From JANQTF01 sp036835375 (GTDB lineage Bacteria > Bacteroidota > Bacteroidia > J057), in NCBI GenBank assembly GCA_036835375.1, contig DAITMB010000005.1:1-64000 (forward strand): a DNA stretch of 64,000 bases, given 5' to 3'. The notes under the pieces were generated by a model. That model searched no databases. It was not told where the DNA came from and saw only the letters and a program-made list of their open reading frames with translations. Made by a program: the position numbers and the translations under genes. Every line of letters begins with the position of its first letter. Positions within the stretch are counted from its first letter, which is position 1. Shown here in pieces: positions 1-9,595 of this stretch.

Positions 1-1368
1 GTAGGTCGTCCCGCCTCTACGGGCGAATTGGTGCGACGAATCAAAAAAGACTTTCCGAATATCCTCATTCAGTATCACGGCCATTCCGGGCCAGGCTTCT
101 CCGTGGCGACCACCCTGGAGGTCGCTCGTGCCGGAGCCGACATCATTGATGTGTCGATGGAGCCTCTTTCGTGGGGAACGGCTCATGCGGATTTGCTTAC
201 GATCCATGCAATGCTCAGGGATGCAGGGTTTTTGCTGCCAGACATTGATATGGATGCCTACATGGAAGTTCGCAGTCTCACCCAGCGCTTCGTTGACGAC
301 TGGCTGGGATTGTACATCAATGATAAAAACCGCCTCATGAACTCCCTTCTGATTGGTCCGGGCTTGCCGGGCGGAATGATGGGAAGTCTCATGGCAGATT
401 TGGAACAAAATCTCAGCAGCCTCAACAAGTGGCTGTCAAAAAACAACCAGGCACCACTCACACAGGACCAGCTCCTGATCCGGCTCTTTCGAGAAGTGGA
501 GACCATTTGGCCTGATCTAGGATATCCCCCTTTGGTGACGCCATACAGCCAATATGTGAAGAATGTGGCTTTGATGAATGTGATCCAGATGATCAAAGGT
601 CGCGAAAGGTGGTCAATGATTGATGACAATACGTGGGACATGCTTCTCGGAAAATCGGGGAAGGTTCCGGGTCCGATTGCTGCGGAAATCAAACAGATTG
701 CCACGGACCAAGGTAAAGTGTTTTACGAGGGTCACCCCCAAGATCTCTACCCTGATGCGCTCCCTATATTTCGCAAAGAAATGGAAGAAATGGGCTGGGA
801 GACAGGAGAGGACGACGAAGAACTCATGGAGCTGGCGATGCACCCACAGCAGTATCGAAAATTTAAGTCTGGGGAAGCCAAAGCTGAATTTGAGAAAGAC
901 TTGGCTGAAAAAAGATCTCCAGCTCCCGGCAATTCCTATGTAAGCGTTGGCAATATTTCTACCGAACCCCAAGGGACTTCCCTGCTTCCAAAGTCGCTAC
1001 GCATATCCGTCAACGGCCAGCCTTATCAAGTTGAAGTCAGCTACAACAGCCATGATGTACCTGTGACTCATACAGAAAAAGCTCCTGTGCTGGAAAGGCC
1101 CTTGACGGCTCCCGGCACTGCATCGGGTCACAAGGTGCTGACGCCGCTGGAAGGTGTGTTTTACTGGACGAGAGAACCAGGAGACAGCCCCAAAAAAGTA
1201 GGCGACAACATTCGGCAGGGTGAGGTGATAGGATATGTAGAAGCCATGAAAGTATTCAATGCGATCGTGGCCGATCAGGCCGGAATCATTGTGCAAATGC
1301 GTGCAAATGGCAGCACAGTCGAGGAAGACGATGTTCTTGCCACGTTGAGCCCGGCTTCCTTTGCCTGA
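1..1368 (+). CDS. oadA: Biotin-dependent carboxylase/oxaloacetate decarboxylase alpha subunit, 5' truncated
   Basis: The frame is open from base 1, so the N-terminus lies outside the window. The visible part begins inside the HMGL-like carboxyltransferase barrel (GRPASTGELVRRIKK, then the metal-ligand motif YHGHSGPG) and continues through the conserved carboxylase domain (LGYPPLVTPYSQ). It ends in a biotinyl domain whose acceptor lysine lies in EAMKVFNAI near base 1245. This architecture is shared by oxaloacetate decarboxylase alpha and pyruvate carboxylase B subunits. The beta subunit gene directly downstream favours a membrane Na+-translocating decarboxylase. The acyl substrate (oxaloacetate or another) cannot be fixed from sequence. 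No gamma subunit is visible in the window; it may lie upstream. Confidence 0.88.
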   Translation, partial: VGRPASTGELVRRIKKDFPNILIQYHGHSGPGFSVATTLEVARAGADIIDVSMEPLSWGTAHADLLTIHAMLRDAGFLLPDIDMDAYMEVRSLTQRFVDDWLGLYINDKNRLMNSLLIGPGLPGGMMGSLMADLEQNLSSLNKWLSKNNQAPLTQDQLLIRLFREVETIWPDLGYPPLVTPYSQYVKNVALMNVIQMIKGRERWSMIDDNTWDMLLGKSGKVPGPIAAEIKQIATDQGKVFYEGHPQDLYPDALPIFRKEMEEMGWETGEDDEELMELAMHPQQYRKFKSGEAKAEFEKDLAEKRSPAPGNSYVSVGNISTEPQGTSLLPKSLRISVNGQPYQVEVSYNSHDVPVTHTEKAPVLERPLTAPGTASGHKVLTPLEGVFYWTREPGDSPKKVGDNIRQGEVIGYVEAMKVFNAIVADQAGIIVQMRANGSTVEEDDVLATLSPASFA

Positions 1369-1413
1369 TTTTCTTTCTGATTTTTGTTAACACCACCATT
1401 TTATCCTGTAAAA

Positions 1414-2610
1414 TTGGACTTCCTTGCGCGCATTTGGGATATGACGGCTCTGGGAGAGCTGGCTCAAGACCCCGGAACGGTGCTGATGCTCGCCGTGTCA
1501 TTCCTCCTCCTGTATTTGGGCTTGGGCAAAAAGTATGAGCCGCTGCTGATGGTGCCAATCGCGTTCGGGATGCTTCTGGCGAATTTTCCCGGAGGTGAGA
1601 TGAGTGTGCCGCCTGTTAGCGAGGTGGAAGGAATGAGCATCACGGACATTGCCAGCGAGCACGGCATTCTGGCGATGTTGTATTATGCGCTCATCAAAAC
1701 CGGATTGCTGCCTCCGATCATTTTCTTGGGGGTGGGCGCATTGACAGACTTCGGGCCGATGCTGCGCAACCTTCGACTGGCATTTTTTGGCGCTGCGGCA
1801 CAAATCGGCATTTTCTCCGTCATGTTTGCAGCTATAGCCGCTGGATTTACCTTGCCTGAAGCGGCCTCTCTTGGCATCATTGGCGGCGCCGACGGTCCCA
1901 CTGCGATTTATACCACCATCAAGCTGGCTCCTCATTTGCTCGGTCCAATCGCCATAGCTGCTTACAGTTATATGGCGCTTGTCCCAGTCATCATCCCCTT
2001 TGTGGTGAGGCTCACGACCAATCGGCGCGAATTGGCCATTCACATGAAAAAGCAGGATCAACTGTTTCCTTCGAAAACACCGATCCGCAATCTGCCACTC
2101 GTCAAAGTTCTCTTTCCCATTGTCCTCGGCACCCTCGTGGCGATCTTGGTTCCTTCTTCCGTGCCGTTGGTGGGGATGTTACTATTTGGAAATTTGCTCA
2201 AGGAAGCTGGTTCTATCACCGATCGCCTCTACCAAGCAGCCTCTGGTCCCCTAATGAACATCGCCACGATTTTTTTGGGTCTTTGCGTCGGGGCCACCAT
2301 GACTACCGGGACTTTCCTCAACATTGATACTTTATTGATCGTATCTGGTGGCTTCTTTGCGTTTGCGATTTCGGTAGCAGGAGGGATTTATGCTGTAAAA
2401 ATCTACAATCTATTTGCCAAGAAAAAAATCAATCCCCTCATCGGTGCCACGGGTCTCAGTGCTGTGCCAATGGCCTCTCGCGTTGCCAACGAACTGGCGT
2501 TGAAGGAAGATCCCACCAATCATATCTTGCAATACGCCATGGCCAGCAACATCTCGGGCGTGATCGGCTCAGCAGTGGCTGCAGGCGTGTTAATCGCTTA
2601 TTTGTCCTGA
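1414..2610 (+). CDS. oadB: Na+-translocating decarboxylase beta subunit (OadB family)
   Basis: Polytopic inner-membrane protein that couples decarboxylation of the biotin-bound carboxyl group to Na+ export. Family marks include KKYEPLLMVPIAFGMLLAN near the N-terminus, FLGVGALTDFGPML, the motif GGADGPTAIY that forms part of the Na+ site, and a C-terminal GATGLSAVPMASRV segment. It lies close behind the alpha subunit gene and is probably cotranscribed. The start is uncertain: ATG at 1441 would remove part of the N-terminal segment that known OadB proteins share, TTG at 1414 gives the usual spacing to the first membrane helix, and TTG at 1384 is also open. Confidence 0.88.
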   Translation: MDFLARIWDMTALGELAQDPGTVLMLAVSFLLLYLGLGKKYEPLLMVPIAFGMLLANFPGGEMSVPPVSEVEGMSITDIASEHGILAMLYYALIKTGLLPPIIFLGVGALTDFGPMLRNLRLAFFGAAAQIGIFSVMFAAIAAGFTLPEAASLGIIGGADGPTAIYTTIKLAPHLLGPIAIAAYSYMALVPVIIPFVVRLTTNRRELAIHMKKQDQLFPSKTPIRNLPLVKVLFPIVLGTLVAILVPSSVPLVGMLLFGNLLKEAGSITDRLYQAASGPLMNIATIFLGLCVGATMTTGTFLNIDTLLIVSGGFFAFAISVAGGIYAVKIYNLFAKKKINPLIGATGLSAVPMASRVANELALKEDPTNHILQYAMASNISGVIGSAVAAGVLIAYLS

Positions 2611-2960
2611 TTTTGGTTCGAGTCATATTGGTTATGATTTGCCCTCGGTCATGGCAAATGCCTAAGTCAGCGTAGCTCAAAAGATAAGTCACTTGCCAGC
2701 AAAAGCCACGTAGGACTTCCTCGCTTCATCTCATCCCTACCTAATACCCTATTGAAAAAATGCTCTTCCATCCTGCCTGGGAAGGAAGAAGCCGGATCTT
2801 TGATGAAAAATGATGGTATTTTCTTTCCTCGGAAAGACGAAAATGAGTATTCTCAAATTTCAAAGAAGGAGAAGTAGATCTCGCCCTGTTTTGACACGGC
2901 GTTCTTCCCTCAGCTTCCCTGGGACTATTACCACTTGTTTTTCACCAACAGATCACCTTT
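2611..2960. other. Intergenic, 350 bp
   Basis: No supported gene. A 7-bp inverted repeat (ATTTGCC/GGCAAAT, 2637-2659) lies just after the beta subunit stop but lacks a T-run, so it is only a weak terminator candidate. Frames that cross into the next gene look like shadows of it. Confidence 0.5.
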
Positions 2961-4322
2961 ATGATGCTCGCACCCATCGACCGAAGAACTTTTTTACATC
3001 GAAGCGGAAAAATCGCTCTGGCAACTGCTTTACTCGGATCAGCTCCATCTCTCCTCGCCGCAGGGCCTGCCCCAAAGCGAAGGGTGGTGATCGTCGGGAC
3101 TGGCGTTCGGGGCATTGGACTCTGGGGCCACAATGTGCAGCAATGGTACCCCGATCTGGTTGAGTTTGTGGGGCTGTGTGACATAAATCCAGGCCGGGCG
3201 CTCACCGCCCAAAAAAGCCTCAACTTGACCTGCGATACGTTTCAGGACTTCGATGAAATGATGGACAAGACACGCCCGGATCTCGTGATCGTGACCACAG
3301 TAGATGCGACCCACCACGAATTCATCATCAAAGCCCTGGAGCGAAATGTGCAGGTGATCTCAGAAAAGCCCATGACTACGGACGAGGCGAAGTGTCAAGC
3401 CATCATTGACGCCCAGGCCAAGAGCGAAGCCAGCTTGACTGTCACCTTTAACTACCGCTACTCTCCTCACCGCCAAAAAATCTACGAAATCTTGCGATCT
3501 GGCGAAATCGGAGACATTGTGTCTTGCGATTTTCACTGGTACCTCGACACCTCTCATGGCGCGGATTACTTTCGACGCTGGCATGGCTATCGAGAACATT
3601 CCGGCACGTTGCTGGTCCACAAGTCCACCCACCACTTTGACCTGCTCAACTGGTGGCTAGAGTCTGAGCCCGAGGAAGTATTTGCCTACGGAAGCTTGGA
3701 TTTTTATGGAAAAAACGGGCCTTTTCGACACACGCACTGTAGGCCCTGCCCCCACAAGCAATCCTGTGATTTCTACTGGGACATCACCAAAAATGAGCAA
3801 CTGACCAAGCTCTACGTGGAGAATGAACATCATGACGGCTACCTTCGAGACGGCTGCGTGTTCCGCGAAGACATCAATATTTATGATAAAATGGCGGTGC
3901 AGATTCGCCACGCCAATCAGGTCATCACGAGCTATTCCCTCACGACTTACTCCCCTTACGAGGGCTACCGCATCGCCTTCAATGGCACCCAAGGCCGTGT
4001 CGAGGCATGGATTCAAGAGCGGCAACCGTGGGAGCCCGAGTACGATGGACAAGACAGCATTCGGCTTACGAAGAATTTTGGTCAATCAGAAATCATTCTC
4101 GTCTCTAATGGCGCTGGAGGCCACGGTGGTGGCGACATTCTGATGGCAGACAAGATCTTTGGCGATCCCAACGCCCCAGATCCCTGGCGACAATCAGCTG
4201 GCCCCCGGGATGGTGCCATGTCCATTCTTACAGGTATCGCTGCGAGGAAAAGCATTGAGGAGCAGAGACCTGTAAAAATTGGGGACCTGACCTCGCTTCA
4301 GCCCTTAGCAAAAAGGCCATAG
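2961..4322 (+). CDS. Gfo/Idh/MocA family oxidoreductase with Tat signal
   Basis: A 453-residue NAD(P)-dependent sugar or cyclitol oxidoreductase. The N-terminus resembles a twin-arginine signal (IDRRTFLHRSGKIALATALL, then an Ala-rich cleavage zone), as in many Bacteroidota exported Gfo/Idh proteins. A Rossmann motif (VVIVGTGVRGIG) follows at about residues 43-54, then the family EKP motif (ISEKPM) near residue 135. A Cys cluster (CRPCPHKQSCDFYWD) sits in the C-terminal half. It stands alone on the plus strand, so the substrate cannot be inferred from neighbours. A strong hairpin follows its stop. Confidence 0.85.
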   Translation: MMLAPIDRRTFLHRSGKIALATALLGSAPSLLAAGPAPKRRVVIVGTGVRGIGLWGHNVQQWYPDLVEFVGLCDINPGRALTAQKSLNLTCDTFQDFDEMMDKTRPDLVIVTTVDATHHEFIIKALERNVQVISEKPMTTDEAKCQAIIDAQAKSEASLTVTFNYRYSPHRQKIYEILRSGEIGDIVSCDFHWYLDTSHGADYFRRWHGYREHSGTLLVHKSTHHFDLLNWWLESEPEEVFAYGSLDFYGKNGPFRHTHCRPCPHKQSCDFYWDITKNEQLTKLYVENEHHDGYLRDGCVFREDINIYDKMAVQIRHANQVITSYSLTTYSPYEGYRIAFNGTQGRVEAWIQERQPWEPEYDGQDSIRLTKNFGQSEIILVSNGAGGHGGGDILMADKIFGDPNAPDPWRQSAGPRDGAMSILTGIAARKSIEEQRPVKIGDLTSLQPLAKRP

Positions 4323-4327
4323 TAAAA

Positions 4328-4362
4328 CGGCTCAGCGATGGGAGATCCCCATTGCTGAGCCG
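4328..4362. terminator. Hairpin between convergent genes
   Basis: A 15-bp stem (one G-U pair) from CGGCTCAGCGATGGG at 4328-4342 pairs with 4348-4362 around a 5-base loop. It begins six bases after the oxidoreductase stop and lies between convergent genes. There is no T-run on either side, so it may protect 3' ends rather than act as a classical intrinsic terminator. Confidence 0.55.
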
Positions 4363-4450
4363 ATATGTATTCATCAAATTCGCTTGAGCGACACGAAACA
4401 TGTAAGATGATACTTCTTTCACCCAAAGGTTCGCTGCTTCAAGACTGACT

Positions 4451-7400
4451 CTAGCGAAACAGCGTCACCGTGCCTGCCTTGTGAAATCGGCTGCCATCGT
4501 TGATCAGTGCATCCACTACATAAACGTAGACACCTTCCGGAACATCTACCCCTTCGAATTTCCCATCCCAGCGATCCGGTAGGCCCTCCAGCGTGCGAAT
4601 GTATAAGCCCCAGCGACTATAAATCCTTGTCGTGACCCAGACCACTCCGACGCCGTCAGGCGCCCAAGTATCATTTTTGTCGTCTCCATTGGGTGAAAAG
4701 GCGTTGGGTACATAGATGGCACCAGGCGGCAACAGGGTAAACCTTCGCATGGCTGTGTCCGGGCAAGCAAAGTTAGGATCCCAAGCCACCAAGATCACTT
4801 CATAAGTTCCCGTGTCACGATACACATGGCCTGGGCTGACCTGCTCAGAAAAACTCCCGTCGCCGAAGTCCCAGAAGTAGGCGATGGCGTTGCGAGATTG
4901 GTTAATGAAATCGACAGGTCTGCCCGTTCGGATGATGAAGCTATCTGCCGGAAAAAAGTCTGGAATGAAAGCCGCCGTGGGGCGAGGGTCGGAGCCAATT
5001 TCATAGGTGAAGGTAGCAGCACACCCATTAGAATCCGTCACCACAACTGTGTAGGTCGTGTCTCCAAACAAGCGAATGGCGGTGGGTCCAAGTTGTATTG
5101 AATCTAGGTTCCACTGGTAGGCAAATCCTCCGTTTCCGCCCCGAGCTTCGATGGTGATGAATCCATTCGCCTCAGAACAGAAGGCATCGGCAAAATCGAT
5201 CAACTCGGACTCTATCTGAGGGGGCTCGGCGATGTCCACAGTGTCCTTGATATCGCAACCAGTGGTATCTGTCACCGTGATGACGTAGGTACCAGCTGAG
5301 AGATTAGTGACGAGGGAATCTGTTACCCCATTGCTCCACTGAAAGCTGAACGGAGGAGATCCTCCTGAGACTCCAATGGCAGCTGTGCCGTCCGAATCTC
5401 CAAAGCAGTTCACATCGGTGAACAAGAGGGTATCTTGTACAATCTGCGGTGGCTCAAATATTTCGGTGCTCAATGCGATCTGGCAATCGTTGGCGTCCGT
5501 GACGACTGCCAAGTAGTTGCCCGGCCCGAGACCTGTGATTCTCTGCGTAGTCTCTCCGGTGTTCCAAAGATACGAATAGGGGCCTGTGCCGCCCATTCCA
5601 TTGACCTCGGCAATCCCGTTGCTATCGGCGAAGCAAGTCACTGGTATAGGCATGATTTCACCCGTTAAGGCGGGTGGTTCCATGATTGAAGTTTCTGCTT
5701 GCACAATGCACCCATTGGAATCGGCAATCAAAAAGACGTAGAATCCGCTGCCCAGACCCCGAATCACATTGTCATTCTCGAAGCTGATCCCCCCATCCGA
5801 AGAAAAAGCGTAGGGCGGTGTGCCACCCTGAGAGCTCAACGTGACTTGGCCACTTTCGGTCTCATAACAGCGCACATCCACCACCGTGGCAATGTCGCCC
5901 ATAAGCAACGGCGGTTGAGAGACCGTGACCGTGATGATGTCTTGGCAGCCATTGGCGTCTCGTACGAAGTAGTTGTATGATCCCACCCCGAGATTTCCAA
6001 AGAAATTGTTGGAGAAAAATATCTGGCCGTCCAAAGAAAACTGGTAAGGGGGAGTTCCACCCACGGCGCTGAGTTCTACTTGTCCATTGAAATCCCCAAA
6101 GCACAGCGGATCAATTTGACTTCCGATGCCTCCTACTACCAGCGGAGGTTGAGAAATGCTCGTATCCATGGTCACCACGCAACCATTGTTATCTCTGACA
6201 TACGTCGTGTATGGCCCTTGCGGAAGCCCCGAAAAGAAGTTCGTCGCGGTGTAGGTCTGCCCATCCAGTGAATACTGGTATCCAGGCGTGCCACCTCCAG
6301 CTAGGACCAAGAGCGCCCCAGAGCTATCTCCGAAGCATTCAGTGTCTTGGTAATTTCCCAAATAGCTGAATAAGCTGTCAGGCTGGTCGATGAGCACATT
6401 AAGGTCGTATCGGCAACCGATGGAATCAAATAGGAAGATCGTATAGAATCCTGCCGTGAGGCTATCAAAGGATGTGGCCGCTTGCAGAGGTCCGCCATTA
6501 AAGGAGAAGGAATAAGGTGGCGTGCCACTGTTTCCACTCACGGTAATAAAGCCGTCGTTTCCTCCAAAACAAGTCACATCGCCTACGCTATCGAGACTCG
6601 CATAAGGATTAGCAATTTGAAAAACCTCTACCCCGAGGGTTGTGTCGCAGCCCAAGGTATCGATGATGGAGATAATGTAAAATCCCGGGTTGAGTCCGGT
6701 GAATACATTCGACGTGTCAAAAACTCCCCCGTTCAGTGCATACTGATACGGGAAGGTGCCTCCGATTCCCGTGACCGTAATTTCTCCGAACGGGTTGTTG
6801 CAGTCAGCATCGATTTTGGTGACCAGAATCCCGTTGACAGGATTTTGCGGCTGCACCAAAGTTATGGGAGGGGTGTTGATTACACAACCATTGGCATCTC
6901 GAATGATCACGGTGTACACGCCTGCACTCAGGCCGATGAAGGTATTTTGATTGAGCCAAGTTGTGCCGCCATCGATAGAGTACTCATAATTTGGTGTACC
7001 TCCGGAGGCAAAGACCGTGATTTTTCCATCATTTCCAGCAAAGCAAGTAATGTCGATTCCTGCAATACTGTCAACGACCAAGGGCAAAGGTTCAGTGATG
7101 TCGAAGGTCACCGTGTCCCTACATCCGTAGAGATCCTGTACTGACACCGTGTAGGATCCGGCCCCAAGATTGGATGCATTCGGCCCTACACCGACATTGG
7201 GCATCCAGGTAAAGTCGTTTCCACCCGCACCACCACTCACGACCATCGTAGCTTCTCCATCGTTGTCACCTGCACATGTTGGGTGCGTGAAAGAAGGAAT
7301 GAGTTGGATGGGCGCTGCCACTTCTACCAACACACTGGTCGTATCTGCTCCGCATGCATTGCTGGCAATCACGGTGTACGTCGTAGTGGTGGCAGGAGAT

Positions 7401-9256
7401 ACTGTGACAGAGCCGGCGTTCGGATTACTGACGCCGATCACAGGCAGCCATTGATACGATACCCCGGCCAGGTTGCTGCCTTGCACTATCAGCGAAAGGG
7501 AATCGCCCTGACAGATTCCTTGCCCGGGAATAGGGCTGAGCACGGGGGCTTGACTTACTTGAACCTGCAAATCCGCCGAGTAGGCACAGTTGAGCGTGGT
7601 GACGCTCAGGGTGTAGGTGGTTGTGGCCGAGGGCGAAGCGATTGGGTTGGGGCTAAATGGATTGATCAGGCCCGCAGAAGGTACCCATGTGAACGTCGGT
7701 GGATTGATGGGAGGGCCATTGACCGTGAATGACGCTTGGAGTTGAACGGAATCTCCTAGGCAAATGTCTGCCGAGTCCAGTGCCAGCGTGAGGGTCGCTT
7801 CAGGTATGACCTCGAAGGGTTGCACCACTGGGCAGCCCAATACCGGCAGCTGTGTGAGGGTAAACACACTGGATGAATCTAAGAAACCAGTCGTGTTGGG
7901 ACTAGTGGGATTTGCTACTGCTCCGACTGGGGTCCATGCATATGTGGCACCTGGCTGAGCTGGAATGGTGGTCGTGAGGGCAACGGTGGAGGTTGTGGTG
8001 GGACACACCTGTATGAGCGTAGGTGGAAGAATTTCTCCTTCCTGAACCACAATGTTGTAGCCGACCACACTGGTGCCTATGATGGGGCAGCCATTGTCCT
8101 TGGCAGTCAGTGTATAAAAATAATTCCCAATGTCAGCCACCGTGGTAGGCCATGAGAAATTCACGCTCACCGGATTGATTCCTGTCACGGTCAAGGTCGC
8201 TCCAGGCACAGCTTGTGCCAAGGTGGTAATAATGGTAATGATGTCAAATCCCTGTTGGTCAGTCACAATCACGTCAAAGTCCAGGGTATTTCCCGCGCAG
8301 ACCGAAAAAGTATTACCATTGTATTGCCCTCCTGTGATGTTGAAGGGTGGGCTAATCGTTGGCGGCGTATTGGCACAACTGATCACCACGAGTTGAAGGT
8401 CACGCATCGTGGTGCCAATGAGCACTCCATCGCGATATTCTTTCACCAGCAGGGCGACAATGCCCTGTTGTAATCCATTGGGGATAAAGGAGATCTGACC
8501 GGAATTGGTATCGAATCCGAAATTGTTGACGGGTGTGGTCCCTATCGGATAATTCACATTGAATCCAGCTTCATACTGCACCGGAACAGCCATTCCTCCA
8601 GTGGGACCATAGATGTAGTCGAGGGGATCTACGAGTTCAAACACCAGAGAATCTCCGTCATCATCCACAGCGCCATTGTTGTAAGAAAAAGGCTCTCCGT
8701 TACAGAGATAGGGTACGGGGGCAGTGGTAAAATAGGGAGAGTTGTTGCAGGTGACCGTGAGGTTATTCATGAATGCCTCAATGTACATTCGGGTGTTCGG
8801 CGTGATCACGGAGTTGGTGATGGCATAGTTCCTACAGCAAAGTTGCCACGCAATTTTCCAGTCCACACATTGCTGAGGGAACGTGTAGGTCGTGCGATAG
8901 ACATGCTCTTGGACTCCCGGTAGCGGCCCTCCATTGCAGGTGCTGAGTGGCTGCTGGATCGGACACAAAGGCGAAAGCTCGGTAAGGCTCACACGAGGCG
9001 CAGTGATCACAAACTGTGCTACGCCGCAGGAAGAAGAGGAAATAAATATGTTCTGCGTAGGAGTCAACGCTGATCCTACACAGTCCCGATAGATGGTCAG
9101 GGTAATTTCGTATGTGTTCCCCCCCAAACATTTGTAGGTGATATCAGATCCCATGGCGTGGGTTCCGAGGAGAGAAGAGGTGGACAACCACAGGGTGCCC
9201 AACAGACTTAGCACAGTGAGGCTTAGTCGCTTCAAAATAGGTAACATTGGCTGCAT
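4451..9256 (-). CDS. Giant SprB-repeat surface adhesin with type B T9SS sorting domain
   Basis: About 1,600 residues. I chose the ATG at 9256 because it gives a compact signal peptide (MQPMLPILKRLSLTVLSLLG, then a small-residue cleavage zone); the frame extends 27 codons further upstream without signal character. The mature protein has an N-terminal region typical of gliding-related adhesins (ITYKCLGGNTYEITLTIYRDC), several Ig/PKD-like modules, ten SprB-like repeats, a PKD domain (FWDFGDGSFSEQVSPGHVYRD) and a C-terminal gliding-associated domain (VPNAFSPNGDDKNDTW to the end). In characterised Bacteroidota such proteins are exported by T9SS and act as surface filaments or gliding adhesins. Binding partner unknown. 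The next minus-strand gene upstream is also a T9SS cargo. Confidence 0.88.
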   Translation of the reverse strand: MQPMLPILKRLSLTVLSLLGTLWLSTSSLLGTHAMGSDITYKCLGGNTYEITLTIYRDCVGSALTPTQNIFISSSSCGVAQFVITAPRVSLTELSPLCPIQQPLSTCNGGPLPGVQEHVYRTTYTFPQQCVDWKIAWQLCCRNYAITNSVITPNTRMYIEAFMNNLTVTCNNSPYFTTAPVPYLCNGEPFSYNNGAVDDDGDSLVFELVDPLDYIYGPTGGMAVPVQYEAGFNVNYPIGTTPVNNFGFDTNSGQISFIPNGLQQGIVALLVKEYRDGVLIGTTMRDLQLVVISCANTPPTISPPFNITGGQYNGNTFSVCAGNTLDFDVIVTDQQGFDIITIITTLAQAVPGATLTVTGINPVSVNFSWPTTVADIGNYFYTLTAKDNGCPIIGTSVVGYNIVVQEGEILPPTLIQVCPTTTSTVALTTTIPAQPGATYAWTPVGAVANPTSPNTTGFLDSSSVFTLTQLPVLGCPVVQPFEVIPEATLTLALDSADICLGDSVQLQASFTVNGPPINPPTFTWVPSAGLINPFSPNPIASPSATTTYTLSVTTLNCAYSADLQVQVSQAPVLSPIPGQGICQGDSLSLIVQGSNLAGVSYQWLPVIGVSNPNAGSVTVSPATTTTYTVIASNACGADTTSVLVEVAAPIQLIPSFTHPTCAGDNDGEATMVVSGGAGGNDFTWMPNVGVGPNASNLGAGSYTVSVQDLYGCRDTVTFDITEPLPLVVDSIAGIDITCFAGNDGKITVFASGGTPNYEYSIDGGTTWLNQNTFIGLSAGVYTVIIRDANGCVINTPPITLVQPQNPVNGILVTKIDADCNNPFGEITVTGIGGTFPYQYALNGGVFDTSNVFTGLNPGFYIISIIDTLGCDTTLGVEVFQIANPYASLDSVGDVTCFGGNDGFITVSGNSGTPPYSFSFNGGPLQAATSFDSLTAGFYTIFLFDSIGCRYDLNVLIDQPDSLFSYLGNYQDTECFGDSSGALLVLAGGGTPGYQYSLDGQTYTATNFFSGLPQGPYTTYVRDNNGCVVTMDTSISQPPLVVGGIGSQIDPLCFGDFNGQVELSAVGGTPPYQFSLDGQIFFSNNFFGNLGVGSYNYFVRDANGCQDIITVTVSQPPLLMGDIATVVDVRCYETESGQVTLSSQGGTPPYAFSSDGGISFENDNVIRGLGSGFYVFLIADSNGCIVQAETSIMEPPALTGEIMPIPVTCFADSNGIAEVNGMGGTGPYSYLWNTGETTQRITGLGPGNYLAVVTDANDCQIALSTEIFEPPQIVQDTLLFTDVNCFGDSDGTAAIGVSGGSPPFSFQWSNGVTDSLVTNLSAGTYVITVTDTTGCDIKDTVDIAEPPQIESELIDFADAFCSEANGFITIEARGGNGGFAYQWNLDSIQLGPTAIRLFGDTTYTVVVTDSNGCAATFTYEIGSDPRPTAAFIPDFFPADSFIIRTGRPVDFINQSRNAIAYFWDFGDGSFSEQVSPGHVYRDTGTYEVILVAWDPNFACPDTAMRRFTLLPPGAIYVPNAFSPNGDDKNDTWAPDGVGVVWVTTRIYSRWGLYIRTLEGLPDRWDGKFEGVDVPEGVYVYVVDALINDGSRFHKAGTVTLFR
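5100..7300 (-). repeat. Ten tandem SprB-like repeats within the adhesin
   Basis: Ten diverged units of roughly 70-80 residues share the pattern TCFGxxDGxxxxxxxGGTPPYxFSxDGG followed by GSYxxxVxDxxGC and an xxxxTVSQPP-like end. Boundaries are approximate. The units differ in DNA sequence, so this is an old protein repeat array, not a recent DNA expansion. Confidence 0.8.
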
Positions 9257-9595
9257 AGGCGCGGGTCCGTTTGCGAGCGAAGGTCCCTTGGGCGGAATGG
9301 GGCAAACCCCTGAATCATAGTGAGCAAGGCCAGCCAAAGAAAGTAGGATCGCTTTGTGGCGCTGAGCCGATGATGTTACAGGTGTTCCCGCCGGAACGCT
9401 TGTCTTTTGGGTTAGGTGAAAGAAAGTGGCCGAAGAATAGTAAACAATAAGCGATGTTACGCGAAATTACTTGTTTCACGAAGTCCAAAGAATCCACAGT
9501 ATCCACATGTAAGATTAGCAGGCGATTTGCTAAATTAACTCCAACCGATTTATTTGGTTTCTCGAGTCAGAAACGCCCGCCTCAACTCAGTCACT
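9257..9595. other. Intergenic between the two secreted-protein genes
   Basis: This 339-bp stretch holds the presumed promoter and leader of the adhesin (minus strand) and the 3' end of the protease. I see no match to the Bacteroidota -33/-7 pattern and no strong hairpin. Confidence 0.4.

Noticed and set aside
5100..7300. Possible recent tandem duplication at DNA level in the adhesin
   Set aside because: The units share protein pattern but little DNA identity, so they are old and not an unstable array.
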